DNA of 64,000 bases from Excoecaria cochinchinensis (lineage: Eukaryota; Streptophyta; Magnoliopsida; Malpighiales; Euphorbiaceae). The position numbers were made by a program, and so were the translations under genes. The notes under the pieces are model-generated. The model did not search any database, was not told the origin of the DNA, and saw nothing but the letters and a program-made list of their open reading frames with translations. Shown one piece after another: positions 11,181-23,266 of the stretch (positions within the stretch are counted from its first letter, which is position 1; each line of letters begins with the position of its first letter). The stretch spans positions 3,846,001-3,910,000 of the forward strand of contig CANTUQ010000078.1 in the NCBI GenBank assembly GCA_947683425.1, given 5' to 3'.

Positions 11181-13147
11181 TATATGTATGTATTTTATTT
11201 GTGTATTTGTACACCATTTTTTGAAGGGATCAACATGGGTGTCTGAATCGCAACACTAGAAGTTGAGATTTAAAAATTTTAACCTCACAATTTGACTCAT
11301 AGACTCCGAAAACCCCCCACTGGCCGAAATTCTCACACTTGAATCCGCTGGGAAGGCAATGCATGGAATACACACACCGCCAGCGGTGGCCCACATGAGC
11401 ACAAACACATGTCAATAATGATGCATCATTATTAACATGTGGACTAATAGGATCACGCCACGTGGATAACAGTGGTCATGCCATGTGGCAGTGACGTGTT
11501 ACCTGTGTGGCAGGTGGCCCAATGAGAGGTTGACACGTGGATGACTGTGGTTGTGCCATGTGTTGGCCACATATTAACAATGACGTGTCATTCGTTGACA
11601 CGTGGCCTAATGGAAAAGTGCCATGTGGTGATGACGTGTCCACTGGGTGCCATGTGGGGACCAGGTGGACCAACTAGAAACTGCCATGTGTCATGACAGA
11701 GGTCCGATGTGGTGACACTTATGTTGACACGTGGACTAACGGGTCCATGCCATATGGCAGAACAAAGAGGGATGAGTGCATGGTGGCACATGAACACATG
11801 TGGGCACATATGATCTCCCTCCATTGGTTCATGTCGGTGCGTGAGTCATCCTCCGATCACCATATCAGTTTTGATTTTTTATAAATCAATTTTTCAAATT
11901 ATTTCTGATTTTTTGGTCATTTTTTTCAAAAGTTTTTAATGACTAGAAAATAAATTTTTATTTTTATTATTAAATAAATATTATAAAATTCTAGAAATGT
12001 GTTTTCTACCTTCGAATATTTTGAATTTTTTTTTGAGATTCTGTCCTTACTTATTGATTGAAATGTGTTTCAATCATGTGTGTTTATACATGAGTGTATA
12101 AAATTTTCTGTAATATGTTGCAGAAATATTGATAATGACATCTATTCTTTCTAAAGCTCTGCATGGATTGCTTTGAAAAAATATAAGAGTGCAATCAGTA
12201 AGCAACATGAGAATGCAGAGAAAGATTCCAGCTAATAATATTGATGTAATAGTGTATCATATAGTGCATGTATAAGAACAAATGCAAGAGTGCATTTGAA
12301 TTTGTGGTCTAAGTAAGAAAGGGATGATAGAGTCTTGGTTAAAGCGTTGACTGACTTTTTTGAATATCATTAAGAACCGAGAGAGTTATTGGAAACTACC
12401 TAATTCATAGGATATACATTTTATAGAAAATCTATCATCCATTTTTTGGTTAGGGTTGCCAAAAGGGGAGTGTTGAGGAGCAACACTAAATTTGTGATGG
12501 TATTAAGAAAAATGGACATAGAGTACATCATCCATGGATTAAGCGAACTAATGGTTTACCAGATGAGTTGGTTAACATGGTCAAAAAAACAATCCCAATA
12601 TTAAGAAAGATTTTGTAGAAATCTAAACTTTTAGAATAAGTTGACATAAGTGTAAATTTTAGTTAGTATTTATTTTATTAAATGGAATTCATGTTTTCTA
12701 TTGTTATTTTAGACATTAGTGTCTAAACAATGAATTATTGAATTTATTTTTTGAATAAATGTATGGGATATTTATTAAGTATTTAGTGGCTGTTAACTTT
12801 TTAATAAATGTGTTTATTTAATTGTTAATTGTCTTGCAATATTTTATGAGTAAAATTATTTCATGTTTATTAATTAGAGACTTAATGAACCAAAACCAAT
12901 AAAATTTCCCTCATAAGTTTGTGAACTTAATTTCCTATAATTCAGACTTACTATGCATGAAATTTTAACCTGTAAAGTTGGACATTAGAACTTAGAGGGT
13001 AATTGGATACTATAAGTAGCCTTTTCAAATTTAAGCCTAATAGAAAACTTTACTAGGTTATTATTTCAGATGTGTAGTAATAGCATATATTGCCTTGTCT
13101 TCTTTAAAAATGTGCAACATTGCTCTATTTGAGATTAGAGGATTCAA
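11181..13147 (+). other. copia copy B 5' untranslated region
   Basis: No gene. It is collinear in inverse with copy A (4450-5202 and 713-1678). The empty site for the LTR element of copy A, CTTTC, is at 12147-12151. Confidence 0.65.
11440..11800 (+). promoter_or_regulatory. array of ACGT-core motifs in the copia leader
   Basis: At least seven ACGT cores occur, as GCCACGTGG (near 11457), GTGACGTGT (11491), GACACGTGG (11532), ATGACGTGTCA (11580), GACACGTGG (11598), ATGACGTGT (11632) and GACACGTGG (11728), mixed with many CCATGTGG variants. ACGT cores are the known binding cores of plant bZIP factors. Copy A has the same block in decayed form. A regulatory role is inference. Confidence 0.5.
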
Positions 13148-13990
13148 ATGGATACTGCTTCAAAATCTATTGTCGAAAAGACATAAAACTTAACGGTGAC
13201 AATTATGAAATCTAGAGCATAAAGATCCAGTATGTGCTTAAAAAGCAAGAGGCTCTAGAAACCTTGAGTTCAGTTATGGCTGAACCTAATGATGACACCA
13301 CAACCCAGCATAAGCGGGACTGAGATGCCTTTGTGGCATGGAAAAAAAGAATTGCACTGCTCGCATCATCTTGTTGAGTGCAATGGATGATGACATCACT
13401 AAGTAATTTCGCAAGTATGAAAATGCAATGGATCTGTGGATTGCTTTGCAAGAAAAGTTTGAAGGTATGTCTCTCACTAAACTCTGATCATTAACGATCA
13501 AATTTGAAAAGTCTTATCATACAATGCGGAAACATCTAAGAGAGGTGGAAAACATAATATGCGAGCTTAGAAAGTCTGGTCATAAGTTAACTGACAAGCA
13601 GCAGGTCCAGATTGTCATCCGATCCCTATCCAAAAGTTGAGAGCATATGAAAATGCAACTAACTCACATGGATAGCATAAAGATATTCTAGGATGTCGCT
13701 CGACATTTGGAGCTTAAAGAGGACCGTCCGGCATCAATTAAGGTCACTGTTGAAGTGCACGTAGCACAGTCCTATTCTAGTAGAATGCGTTCAAACCATA
13801 ACAAGAAAAGAAGCTGCAATGGTAAAGGTAAGGAAAGGGCTCAAGGGCCTAAAAGCAAAAGGTGAAACAGAACATCAATAGGTCCAAAAGCAAGAAGAAA
13901 ATGAACATTTCAAGAGTGAAATGTTTCAATTGCTAACAGAAAAGACACTATGCAAAAGATTGTACTGTGCCCAAGCAAGTACACTATTCT
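13148..13990 (+). pseudogene. copia gag remnant (copy B)
   Basis: An ATG at 13148 starts MDTASKSIVEKT, then an in-frame stop. Further on, in shifting frames, are the capsid words IQYVLKKQEALE and MDDDITK and, near 13920-13970, a zinc knuckle with Cys-Phe-Asn-Cys, His and Cys (CFNC then RHYAKDC), the usual RNA-binding CCHC box of copia Gag. An in-frame stop lies inside the knuckle. It is broken in several places and untranslatable. Confidence 0.75.
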
Positions 13991-14034
13991 GATCAAAAGT
14001 GAGTGAAATTTGTGTATCAAGTTCAGTATTTCAA

Positions 14035-15142
14035 ACTCAATTTCATCTTTTGTGGGTGGTAGATTCAGAATTAACAAACCACATAACGAGGGATCAAGAT
14101 GCTTTTATCGAATTCTGATGAATTCTATATGGAGCTAAGTGGATTTATGTGGGAAACAACGCGAAAGTAGCAATTTAAGGCATTGGCACTTGCAGATTAG
14201 TCTTACATGAAGGCTGAACTCTGCTCCTACATGATGAACTTTATGCTCCAGATATTCGTAGGAATTTAGTTTTTGTTCTTGCTTTGTTGATAGGTTTCGA
14301 TGTATATTTTAAGGATTACAGTATACGCCTGTGTTTGGATAATGTTTATTATGGTTCTGGTTTTATTTCGAATAATTTTTATTGTGATGAATGTTGATCC
14401 TGACTATTTAAATAAAACTAGTTTTTCTTTTATCTATTCTTTTTCGTATAGTTATGAGAATAATGTGAAATTGTGACATGCTAGATTAAACCACATCGGG
14501 CGAGATCGAATGAGTCGGTTAGCCAAAATGGGATTGATAGGTGATTTAAATAAGGTTAAATTGCCTACCTGTGAGCATTGCCTGAAAGAAAAACTGGTTA
14601 GAAAACCGTCGTAAAAAGGAATTAGAACTAAATTTCCATTACAATTAATTCATTCTGACGTTTGTGGTTCAATGAATATGAGGGCAAGGCATGTGGCCTA
14701 CTATTTCATCACATTCATAGATAACTATACTAGGTGTGGTCATATTTATTTGATTTTCGATAAGTCAGAAGCATTGAGTTGCTTCAAGCCTTACATCAAC
14801 TTAGTTGAGAATCAATTAGACAAAAAGATTAAAGTTTTAAGAACTGACCGAGGTCGAGAATATATTTCAGATGAATTTAAAGCTTTATGTGATGAGAAAG
14901 GGATTGAACATCAGTTGTCCATTCCCAGAACTCCATAACAAAACGGTGTTGCGAAAAGGAGAAATAAGGCTTTACTTGATATGGTTAGATATATGATGGC
15001 AGAGAAAAATTTGCCAATCTTTTATTGGGGAGATGCTTTATTGATTGCCACATATGTTCTAAACTGTGTGCCCTCTAAATCTATCACTTCCACACCTTAT
15101 GAGTTGTGAACTAGTCGACAACCTAACCTAAGCCATTTATGA
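14035..15142 (+). pseudogene. copia pol, protease to integrase core (copy B, first part)
   Basis: The protease remnant reads LWVVDSELTNHITRD near 14050-14095; family members have Asp-Ser-Gly-Ala at this site, so the active site is changed. The gag pre-integrase motif LNHIGRDRMSRLAKMG with a CEHC (Cys-x2-Cys) pair lies at 14490-14585. The integrase core at 14640-15115 has LIHSDVCG (first Asp), VLRTDRGREY (second Asp) and then QQNGVAKRRN, where the usual Glu is replaced by Ala. A stop (14935-14937) and another near 15107 break it. At 15143 the Ty3 element interrupts the reading. Confidence 0.8.
15138..15142. repeat. target site duplication TATGA (left)
   Basis: TATGA immediately before the Ty3 LTR start; its partner is at 28522-28526. 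Confidence 0.9.
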
Positions 15143-15332
15143 TGATAACTTCAATATAGTGTTTAGTTTTCATAGTGTTTTAGTGTGATTTTTGGGTGTT
15201 TAGTTGTGTTTAATGTTAAGTTATGTTTCTTTTATGTTAATTTTGTTAATTTTAGCCAAATTGAAGTTTTGATTCATTTTAGAAAGCATTTTGATTTTAA
15301 TTACGTGCCTTTGTAGATTTTTGCTCAAGAGG

Positions 15333-15726
15333 TCACGGTCACAATGAATTGGTTGTGACCGTGACATCAGGAGATTGCAAGCAGAATGAAAGTCGCAGGA
15401 GTCACGGTCACAATGAAAATGGTTGTGACCGTGACATAATTATCAAGTAGGCAGAATGCAAAGGTTGAAGACATCACGGTGGCAACCAAACTTCATTGTC
15501 ACCGTGACATGTCAATTTAGCAAGGCAGAATCAAGGCAGCACGTACCTCACGGTCACAATGGATTTCATTGTGACCGTGACATAATTAGTTCGTGGACAG
15601 AAGCTAAACTGTGAAGACCTCACGGTGACAATGAAATTCATTGTCACCGTGACCACTCTCATGTGCGGAAAAGGATTTGAAATTCCCGATAGATCACGGT
15701 GGCAACCAAATCCATTGCCACCGTGA
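15333..15726 (+). repeat. array of six palindromes in the 5' LTR
   Basis: Palindromes at 15333-15364, 15402-15434, 15474-15507, 15548-15580, 15620-15652 and 15694-15726 have 12-bp arms such as TCACGGTCACAA / TTGTGACCGTGA around loops of 8-10 bases. Start-to-start distances are 69, 72, 74, 72 and 74. The arms are kept while the DNA between them differs. The array ends 12 bp before the TATA box. Confidence 0.95.
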
Positions 15727-15738
15727 CCCCTCTGGAAG

Positions 15739-15745
15739 TATAAAT
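15739..15745 (+). promoter_or_regulatory. LTR TATA box
   Basis: TATAAAT, 12 bp after the last palindrome; the same in the 3' LTR at 27361-27367. It probably sets transcription of the genomic RNA. Confidence 0.65.
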
Positions 15746-16936
15746 TCGTAGCTTTCTATTTGGCTAGGGTTCCGAAAATTTTTAGCTAGTTTTTGTTCTT
15801 TGTTTTGCGGCTAAGTTTTTCTAAGATATTATTCTGTTCTAAACTCTTAGTTTTCATTATTCCTTTAGTTTTCAATTAGTAATTGAGAGTAATTTTCATT
15901 AGTTTCATAGTTTAATTTCTAGAGTTTATTAGTTCTTAGTTTTTTTTAGAAGTTTTAGTTTATTTTCTCCATTGAAGATCTGCAGAAGAGGATTGAAGGA
16001 CGAGCAATTCAACTGGGATTTTCTCAATGAATTTCAGGGGTTATTCTTTCTTTTACTCTTTTAATTTTGTAATGGATTGTGAGTAGTCGTTTAGTTGTTC
16101 GGGGGATCTCTGAATCTCCTATACCTATAATGTGAATGATGAACATCTTTTGAGTTTATGTATGAAAGATTGGTTTATTTTGCTGGTTCTTATTGATTCT
16201 TTATGGAATTTCGTTTTTCAATTCAATTTCCAGATATGATGAATGATTTATTTCATATGTTTATGTTGGTGATTGAATTTGTTAATTGGATGCCATGAAT
16301 GTATTTTATTCTCAGAATTTTATATCATGTTTGTTGTGGTGTTTAGACTGCTCCGGAATGGGAATCTAAATGGACAGAATTTTATGATTTAAGGTTTGAG
16401 TGATGAGTGAAATAATTAGGTTTTGGGATGTTTGACTTCGGAATGGGAAAGCAAACCGAACCTAGGATTTTAGACCCGTGATTAGGCTAGTTGTATGACT
16501 TGCTCCGGAATGGGACGTTATACGATTAGAATAGCTTGCTCCGGAATGGGACGCTTGGGTTACGAGGGTTATCCCGATTTCTTTCATATAAGATTCTTAG
16601 ATAGATTTTATTCATGTTTGGGTAAGGGGTGGATGAGTGAACTTGAACAATGCTTTTATAATTTGATATCTTTTCTTGTTTTCATTTAATTTTAATCTTT
16701 GCTAGTTTTACTGTCATTTTAATTTGTTTTTGCTTAACCATTACAGTAGTCGATTAATTTATTAGTTTTAGTTTAGTCATAATTAAATCAATTCAACAAT
16801 TGGGAATTCTTTAGCATACATTTGATTTTCATCACTTGCGCACATAGTCCCTTGGGTACGATAACTCGGAGTCTTAATTTTACTCTATTATATTACTTGT
16901 CGATTCAGTACACTTGCTGAGGTCGTGTCAAGTTTT

Positions 16937-16954
16937 TGGCGCCGTTGCCGGGGA
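16937..16954 (+). other. primer-binding site (tRNA-Asp type)
   Basis: TGGCGCCGTTGCCGGGGA, six bases after the LTR end, is an 18-base complement to the 3' end of plant tRNA-Asp (GUC) as I know it. Confidence 0.85.
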
Positions 16955-17033
16955 TTGGCGTTTGTTTAAGTTTTGATTATTACTTGTGTGTGTTTTTATA
17001 TTTTTATTCTTTTCAGGTGGTTGTTGAAGGTGC

Positions 17034-20000
17034 ATGAGCAGATTGAGACAGGAACAAATCGCACCCTACGATCCTGAAATCAAGAGGACTTTACACCAAC
17101 GAATAAGAGCCAACAGAAATAATAATATGGAAGAAAATCCTCTTCCTATTGGTGAAGTTCCTCCTGAGAACGCACAAGTGCCGAGGGCACAAAATGAAAA
17201 TCTGGGAAATTATAGAGAAGAGGTCCCGAGACAGAGGACAATTAGGGACTATGCGGTACCATGATGGAATGAAGATAATAGGACAATTGTGCTGCCAAGG
17301 GGAGTGCAATTTGAACTTAAACCAGCCACCATCAGTATGGTACAGCGAAATCAGTTTTCTGGTTCAGATGTCGAAGATCCTGCACAACATTTGGACATTT
17401 TCTTAGAGATCAGTGATACAGTTCAAATTCCTGGAGTGTCATCTGACGCGGTAAGATTAAAGCTGTTCCCTTTTACATTGATTGGAAAAGCTCGTGAGTG
17501 GCTGCAAATGCTACCTAGACAGTCAATTAGATCATGGGATCAGTTGCAAGAAAATTTTTGATGAGATTCTTCCCTCCCACAAAGACTGCGAACATCAGAA
17601 ATAGTATATTAGGCTTTAGTCAGATGAGTGAGGAGCCCTTTCATGAAGCATGGGAAAGGTTTAGAAGATTGTTGAGAAGCTGTCCACACCATGAGATAGC
17701 AATTTACCATTTGATGACCACCTTTTATTCTGGGGTTACACCACAGACAAGATCCTTATTAGATGCTTCATCAGGAGGGTCATTTATGAATAGGTTACCA
17801 GAGGAAGCTTTTCAATTACTGGATGAAATGGCAGCTAATGATGCTCAATGGTCTAATCCTAGGACAGTTCCGAGAAGACAGGGGATACATGCTGTGGATG
17901 AGGTATCGATGCTGAAGGCACAGATGGAGTCTATGAGGAAGGAGATGAGTAGTTTGAAAGTGCAGAATATAGCTGCTGTGGGCCAAGAGAGTGGATGGTA
18001 TGAACAGGAGCAAAGTGGGCAAGAAAGTGGAGGAGCAATGGGTGATGTCAATACTGTGGGAGATTTCAGAAGGAATGACCCTTACAGTAACACGTATAAC
18101 CCGGGATGGAGAAATCATCCAAATTTCTCCTGGAAAGATGGAAATCCAAATGCTTCATCCTCTAATCCGCAAGTAAGAGCTCCCTTCAACCAAAACATCC
18201 ATCAAAACCACGGGCAGCCATATCAACCACCATATCCACCTCCTCAGAACCAAGGGCAGCAGTATCACCCACCGGGTTATCAACCCAGGCCACCCATTCA
18301 AGAGAGAAAGCCAAATCTGGAAGACATGTTGGCGACATTCATTAACAGTCAACAGCAGTTTATGAATAACCAACAGCAATTCATGGTAAATCAAGAGTCT
18401 AGATGGAAGTCTCAAGAGCAGTGGAACCGGAACCAGGATGCCTCCATAAGAAATTTGGAGACTCAAGTGGGACAGCTTGCAAATTCTATATCCCAGAGGC
18501 AACCAGGAACATTTCCTTCAAATGTAGACTGAAATCCAAAAGAGGAGGCTAAGGCAATTACACTGAGGAGTGGTAAGGAAGTGGAACCGAAAGAGGATCA
18601 AGGTAAAAATCTTTTATCAGAAAAGGAGGAGCCGACACGGACGGTAAGTAACTCTAACTCTAAGTTAGAAGTTAATGTAAATGCTCCTAAAAGTGACAAG
18701 GGAAAGAGTATAGTGAATCCTAAGATAGAGGATCTTGATATTAATAAACTGTCATTTCCTGCTATTGCTAGACAGGAAAAGAAAAATGAGCAAAAAGCTA
18801 GGTTTCTAGAGATGTTTAAGAAACTGCACATAAATTTACCATTTGCTGAAGCTTTAGCTCATATGCCCAATTATGCTAAATTCATAAAAGAACTCTATTC
18901 TAATAAAAAGAAATTAGAATGGCATGAGACTGTACAACTAACAGAAAATTGCAGTGCTATTATTATGAACAAGATTCCTGAGAAACTGGAAGATCCAGGT
19001 AGCTTTACTCTTCCTTGTGTTATTGGTGAAGATTTTTACGGTAATGCTTTATGTGATCTAGGTGCAAGCATAAACTTAATGCCTTATTCTATATGCAGGA
19101 AGCTGAATCTTGGAGAGCTTAGGGAGACAGGAATGCGACTCCAACTAGCAGACAGGTCCGTGAGGAGACCAAAGGGAGTGATTGAGGATCTGCTAGTGAA
19201 AGTGGGGAAATTTATTTTTCCAGTGGACTTTGTGGTAATGGAGATGGAAGAAGACCACAAGGTGCCATTAATTGTGGGGAGGCCATTTTTAAATACCGCC
19301 AAGGCGTTGATCGATGTTAATGGTCAAACGGTTACCCTAAGGTTTAATGGTGAGGAGTTGGTGGTAGATATGAATAAGGCTCAAAAATACCCATCTGGTG
19401 ATGTGAAAGAGTCTATATATTTTATGGATGTAATAGATGATTGTGTGGAGGAAGTGCAAGAAAAAGAATTGGGAGCTGATTCAGAAAATAAGTGTCTATT
19501 ACATTCAGTGGAGGGAGAAGAATGTGAAGAAGAGATGAGGGGACAAGAGATAGCAAGTGCGGAGATAGAAGACAACAAGGAGAAAATTGATCCTAAAGAG
19601 GGGGATTCAAATTCTGAACTTAAACCTCTTCCCTCTCACTTGAAGTATGTGTTTTTAGAAAATGAGAGTAAACCGGTAATCATTTCTTCTTTGTTGTCAG
19701 GTGCAGAAGAGACGATGCTGCTAAAGGTGCTGAAAAAGCACAAGGGAGCCATTGGCTGAAAGACCTCAAATTTGAAGAGAATTGACCCAAGCTACTGTAC
19801 ACATAGGATCCCAATGGAGGAGGAGTGCAAGCCGGTAGCTCAGCCTCAACGGCGACTCAATCCAGTCATGCAAGAGGTAGTAAAGAAGGAGGTACTTAAA
19901 CTCCTAGACTCAGGTATTATCTACCCTATCTCTGACAGTAAGTGGGTAAGTCCTGTGCAATGTGTGCCTAAAAAGGGGGGAATGACAGTGGTAAAGAATG

Positions 20001-22510
20001 AACTAGATGAGTTAATTCCAACTCGTACAGTTACGGGTTGGAGAGTCTGCATTGATTTCAGGCGGTTAAATAATGCCACTAGGAAGGACCATTTCCCTTT
20101 GCCTTTTATTGACAAAATGTTAGAGAGGTTAGCGGGTAATAGGTTTTACTGTTTTTTAGATGGGTATTCGGGATATATGCAGATTCCAATAGACCCTGAG
20201 GATCAGGAAAAAACAACCTTTACCTGCCCATATGGCACATTTGCATATCGGAGAATGCCTTTTGGGTTATGTAATGCACCGGCTACGTTTCAGCGGTGTA
20301 TGATGGCCATTTTCCATGACTTTATAGAAAAATTTATGAAAGTATTCATGGATGATTTCACCACATATGGGGTTGATTTTGAGAGCTGTTTACAGCATCT
20401 TGATCTAGTACTAGGGAGGTGTGAAAAGACTAACCTGGTATTGAATTGGAAAAAATGCCATTTTATGGTGAGAGAGGGCATAGTGCTAGGACATAAAATT
20501 TCAGAGAATGGGATAGACGTAGATAAGGCCAAAGTTGAAGTAATTGAAAAATTACCACCTCCGACAAATGTTAAGGGCATAAGAAGTTTTTTAGGACATG
20601 CAGGGTTTTACAGGCGTTTTATTAAAGATTTTTCAAAAATTGCAAAACCCTTGTCTAAATTACTTATGAAATATGCTCCTTTTGTTTTTGACAGTGCATG
20701 TATGTTAGCCTTTGAAACTTTAAAGAAACGACTTATTTCAGCTCCGGTGATTATATCTCCGGATTGGAATTTGCCGTTCGAACTAATGTGTGATGCTAGT
20801 GACTTTGCAATAGGGGCAGTGCTTAGACAACGAAGAGATAAGATTTTTTATGCCATATATTATGCTAGTCACACTTTGACAGGAGCACAGGTAAATTACA
20901 CCACCACAGAGAAAGAACTTCTGGCGATAGTGTATGCGTTTGAAAAGTTCAGGTCGTATTTGTTGGGTGCAAAAGTGGTGGTGTGGTCGGATCATGCAGC
21001 CTTGAGGCATTTATTCGCAAAGAAGGAATCAAAACCGAGGCTGATTCGATGGGTGCTTTTATTGCAGGAATTCAATTTGCAAATTAAGGATAAGAAGGGC
21101 GCTGAGAATTTTGTGGCAGATCATCTGTCCAGATTGGAAAATGATCGTATTGAAAAAGGGAAAATTTTAGATTTATTTCCCGATGAGCATATTTGTGCTG
21201 TATTTTCCTGTGAAAATTTTGTCCCTTGGTTTGCTAATATCGCTAATTTTCTTGCAGGAGGCTTTATGCCAAAGGATTTTTCATGGCAGCAAAAGAAGAA
21301 ATTGCGTGCGGATGCGAGACATTACATATGGGATGATCCCTACCTTTTCAAATTATGCACTGACCAAGTGTTAAGACGGTGCATCTCAGATGCGGAGACC
21401 AGCGCAATCATCACAGCCTGTCACAGTGGAGAAGCTGGTGGACATCATGGGCCGAATAGAACGGTAATAAAAATTCTGTCTTCTGGTTTTTATTGGCCAA
21501 CAATGTTTAAAGATGTCCAATTTTATGTGAAAAGTTGTGATAGATGCCAAAGGGTAGGAAACATATCTAAGCGTGATGAGATGCCCTTAACAAATGTGCT
21601 TGAGGTTGAATTATTCGATGTTTGGGGAATAGATTTCATGGGACCTTTTCCGGTTTCATACGGGTTTGAATATATTCTAGTAGCAGTGGATTATGTTAGT
21701 AAATGGGTCGAAGCTGTAGCTACCAGGACTTGTGATGCAAGAATTGTGTTAGAATTTTTAAGAAAAAATATTTTTACTCGTTATGGAGCTCCTAGAGCCA
21801 TTATAAGCGATGGTGGTAAACATTTTGTTAATCACCAATTCAATGCTTTATTAAAGAAATTTGGCGTTAAGCATAAAGTCACGACCCCATATCATGCTCA
21901 GGCTAATGGTCAAGTGGAAGTGTCAAATAGGGAATTAAAGGCCATTTTAGAAAAGACGGTAAATTCCTCTAGGAAAGATTGGTACCTTAAGTTAGATGAT
22001 GCTTTATGGGCCTACCGGACAGCATTCAAGACGCCGATAGGGATGTCTCCCTTTAGGTTGGTTTATGGGAAGTCCTGTCACCTCCCAGTGGAATTAGAGC
22101 ATAAAGCCTATTGGGCTACCAAATTTCTAAATTTTGACCTTGAGAATGCAGGAAAGTGCAGGTTTTTGCAGTTGAATGAACTTGAGGAGCACCGATTCTG
22201 GGCTTATGATCATGCCATGAAATACAAGGACATCACCAAGAAACGGCATGATCGGAAGTTAGTTAGGAAGGAATTTGTGCCTGGGATGCATGTACTTCTT
22301 TACGACAGTAGGCTGCGATTATTCCCTGGTAAGTTGAAGTCGAGGTGGAAGGGACCATATCAAATAGTGGCTGTGGACAAGTTTGGAGTGGTAACACTGA
22401 AGCACACGAGGGGTGAGACAGAATTCAAAGTCAATGGACATCGTGTGAAGCCTTATTTTACATCTACGTTTGATAATGCTTCCACGATCGTTACTCTTAC
22501 AGATACTTGA
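17034..22510 (+). pseudogene. Ty3/Athila gag-pol, broken by three stops and a frameshift
   Basis: A single long frame starts at ATG 17034. Gag covers about 17034-18530, with a capsid-like block at 17290-17760 and the Athila phrase NTYNPGWRNHPNFSW near 18085-18135; no CCHC knuckle is seen. The aspartic protease has LCDLGASINLMP near 19048-19083. RT follows, with VCIDFRRLNNATRKDHFPLP (20047-20106) and the catalytic FMDDF near 20347-20361. RNase H has LMCDASDFAIGAVL and ADHLSRLE. Integrase has its HHCC finger at 21420-21550 and catalytic Asp, Asp and Glu in GIDFMGP (21630), IISDGGKHF (21800) and NGQVEVSN (21906). Breaks are TGA at 17262-17264, a one-base loss in the T run at about 17556 leading to TGA, TGA at 18530-18532 and TGA at 19757-19759. 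RT-RH-IN (19772-22510) is otherwise open. Confidence 0.9.
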
Positions 22511-23266
22511 CGGGTTTTAAAAGTCCAACTGCGGACTTGTTAAATGCAGAACTATTTCTCCATTTTGTTCTTTTTGATGTTAATTAGTTTCTCTTTTATG
22601 TAGCTAATTTTATTTAGTTGCACCACATTTTGTGTGTAGAAGAGAAATTCTGTTTGAGTTGGAGGAGTTCAAATGTATTTGTAGCTGGAAGTTAAGCATT
22701 TGATAAATTTACTTTTGAAGTATGCAGGTTGTCACGGTGGCAATGGATTTGGTTACCACCGTGACCAATAAAGGATGCATTCTGGAATTTGTCTACTGAA
22801 CATGTCACGGTGACATGATATTGGTTGTCACCGTGACCCCTTAAGGTACACTTCTGGATTGGAAAATTTTTAAGGATGTCACGGTGACAATGGTTTTCAT
22901 TGTGACCGTGACATACGGGTAAATTACCTTTTGTTTTCAAAATTGAACATGTCACGGTGACAATGAAATTCATTGTGACCGTGATAGGTGCAAGTTTCGA
23001 TTCTATTTTCAGAGAGTGGTATGTCACGGTCGCAACGACATTGGTTGCCACCATGACATATTGGCGGTTTGATTCTGGATACAATTTTTAAGGATGTCAC
23101 GGTGACAACCATTTGGTTACCACCGTGACCCAGCGAAAAATTTTAAACCATAAGTATTCCAGTTTCTTTTCTTTTCTTTCTCACTCTCTCCTGCAAAACG
23201 TAATCTCCTGCTCTCGAATTGTTCTTTTTCTCTCTCTAGCGCTCCATTCTTTGTGACTTCACTGCA
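22511..23266 (+). other. pol to third-ORF spacer with hairpin array and CT-rich leader
   Basis: The spacer holds the internal palindrome array (22732-23128). Then come a short AT stretch and a pyrimidine-rich block at 23155-23260 (repeated TTCTTTTC and CTCTCTC words) that looks like a plant mRNA 5' leader. No clear TATA box is seen between 23128 and 23180. Confidence 0.6.
22732..23128 (+). repeat. internal array of six palindromes before the third ORF
   Basis: Palindromes at 22732-22764, 22805-22836, 22879-22911, 22952-22984, 23024-23056 and 23097-23128 share the LTR arm consensus TCACGGT(G/C)(A/G)CAA. Spacings are 73, 74, 73, 72 and 73. The sequences between the palindromes differ from those in the LTR array, so only arm and period are shared. 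Confidence 0.95.

Larger units (their letters stand above)
15143..16930 (+). repeat. 5' LTR of the Athila-like element
   Basis: 1788 bp, TG...CA ends. It contains six hairpin palindromes (15333-15726), a TATA box (15739-15745), and four copies of the word CGGAATGGGA (near 16352, 16441, 16505, 16543). Compared with the 3' LTR it has 31 extra bases near 16871-16901. Confidence 0.92.

Noticed and set aside
16495..16689. A 64-codon ORF, repeated at 28117-28311.
   Set aside because: It lies in both LTRs of the Ty3 element and is an LTR repeat, not a gene.
22732..23128. The regular palindromes look at first like a CRISPR array.
   Set aside because: The spacing is regular, but this is plant retrotransposon DNA. 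The repeats vary in loops and arms, the same palindromes occur in the LTRs, and no cas-like genes exist.
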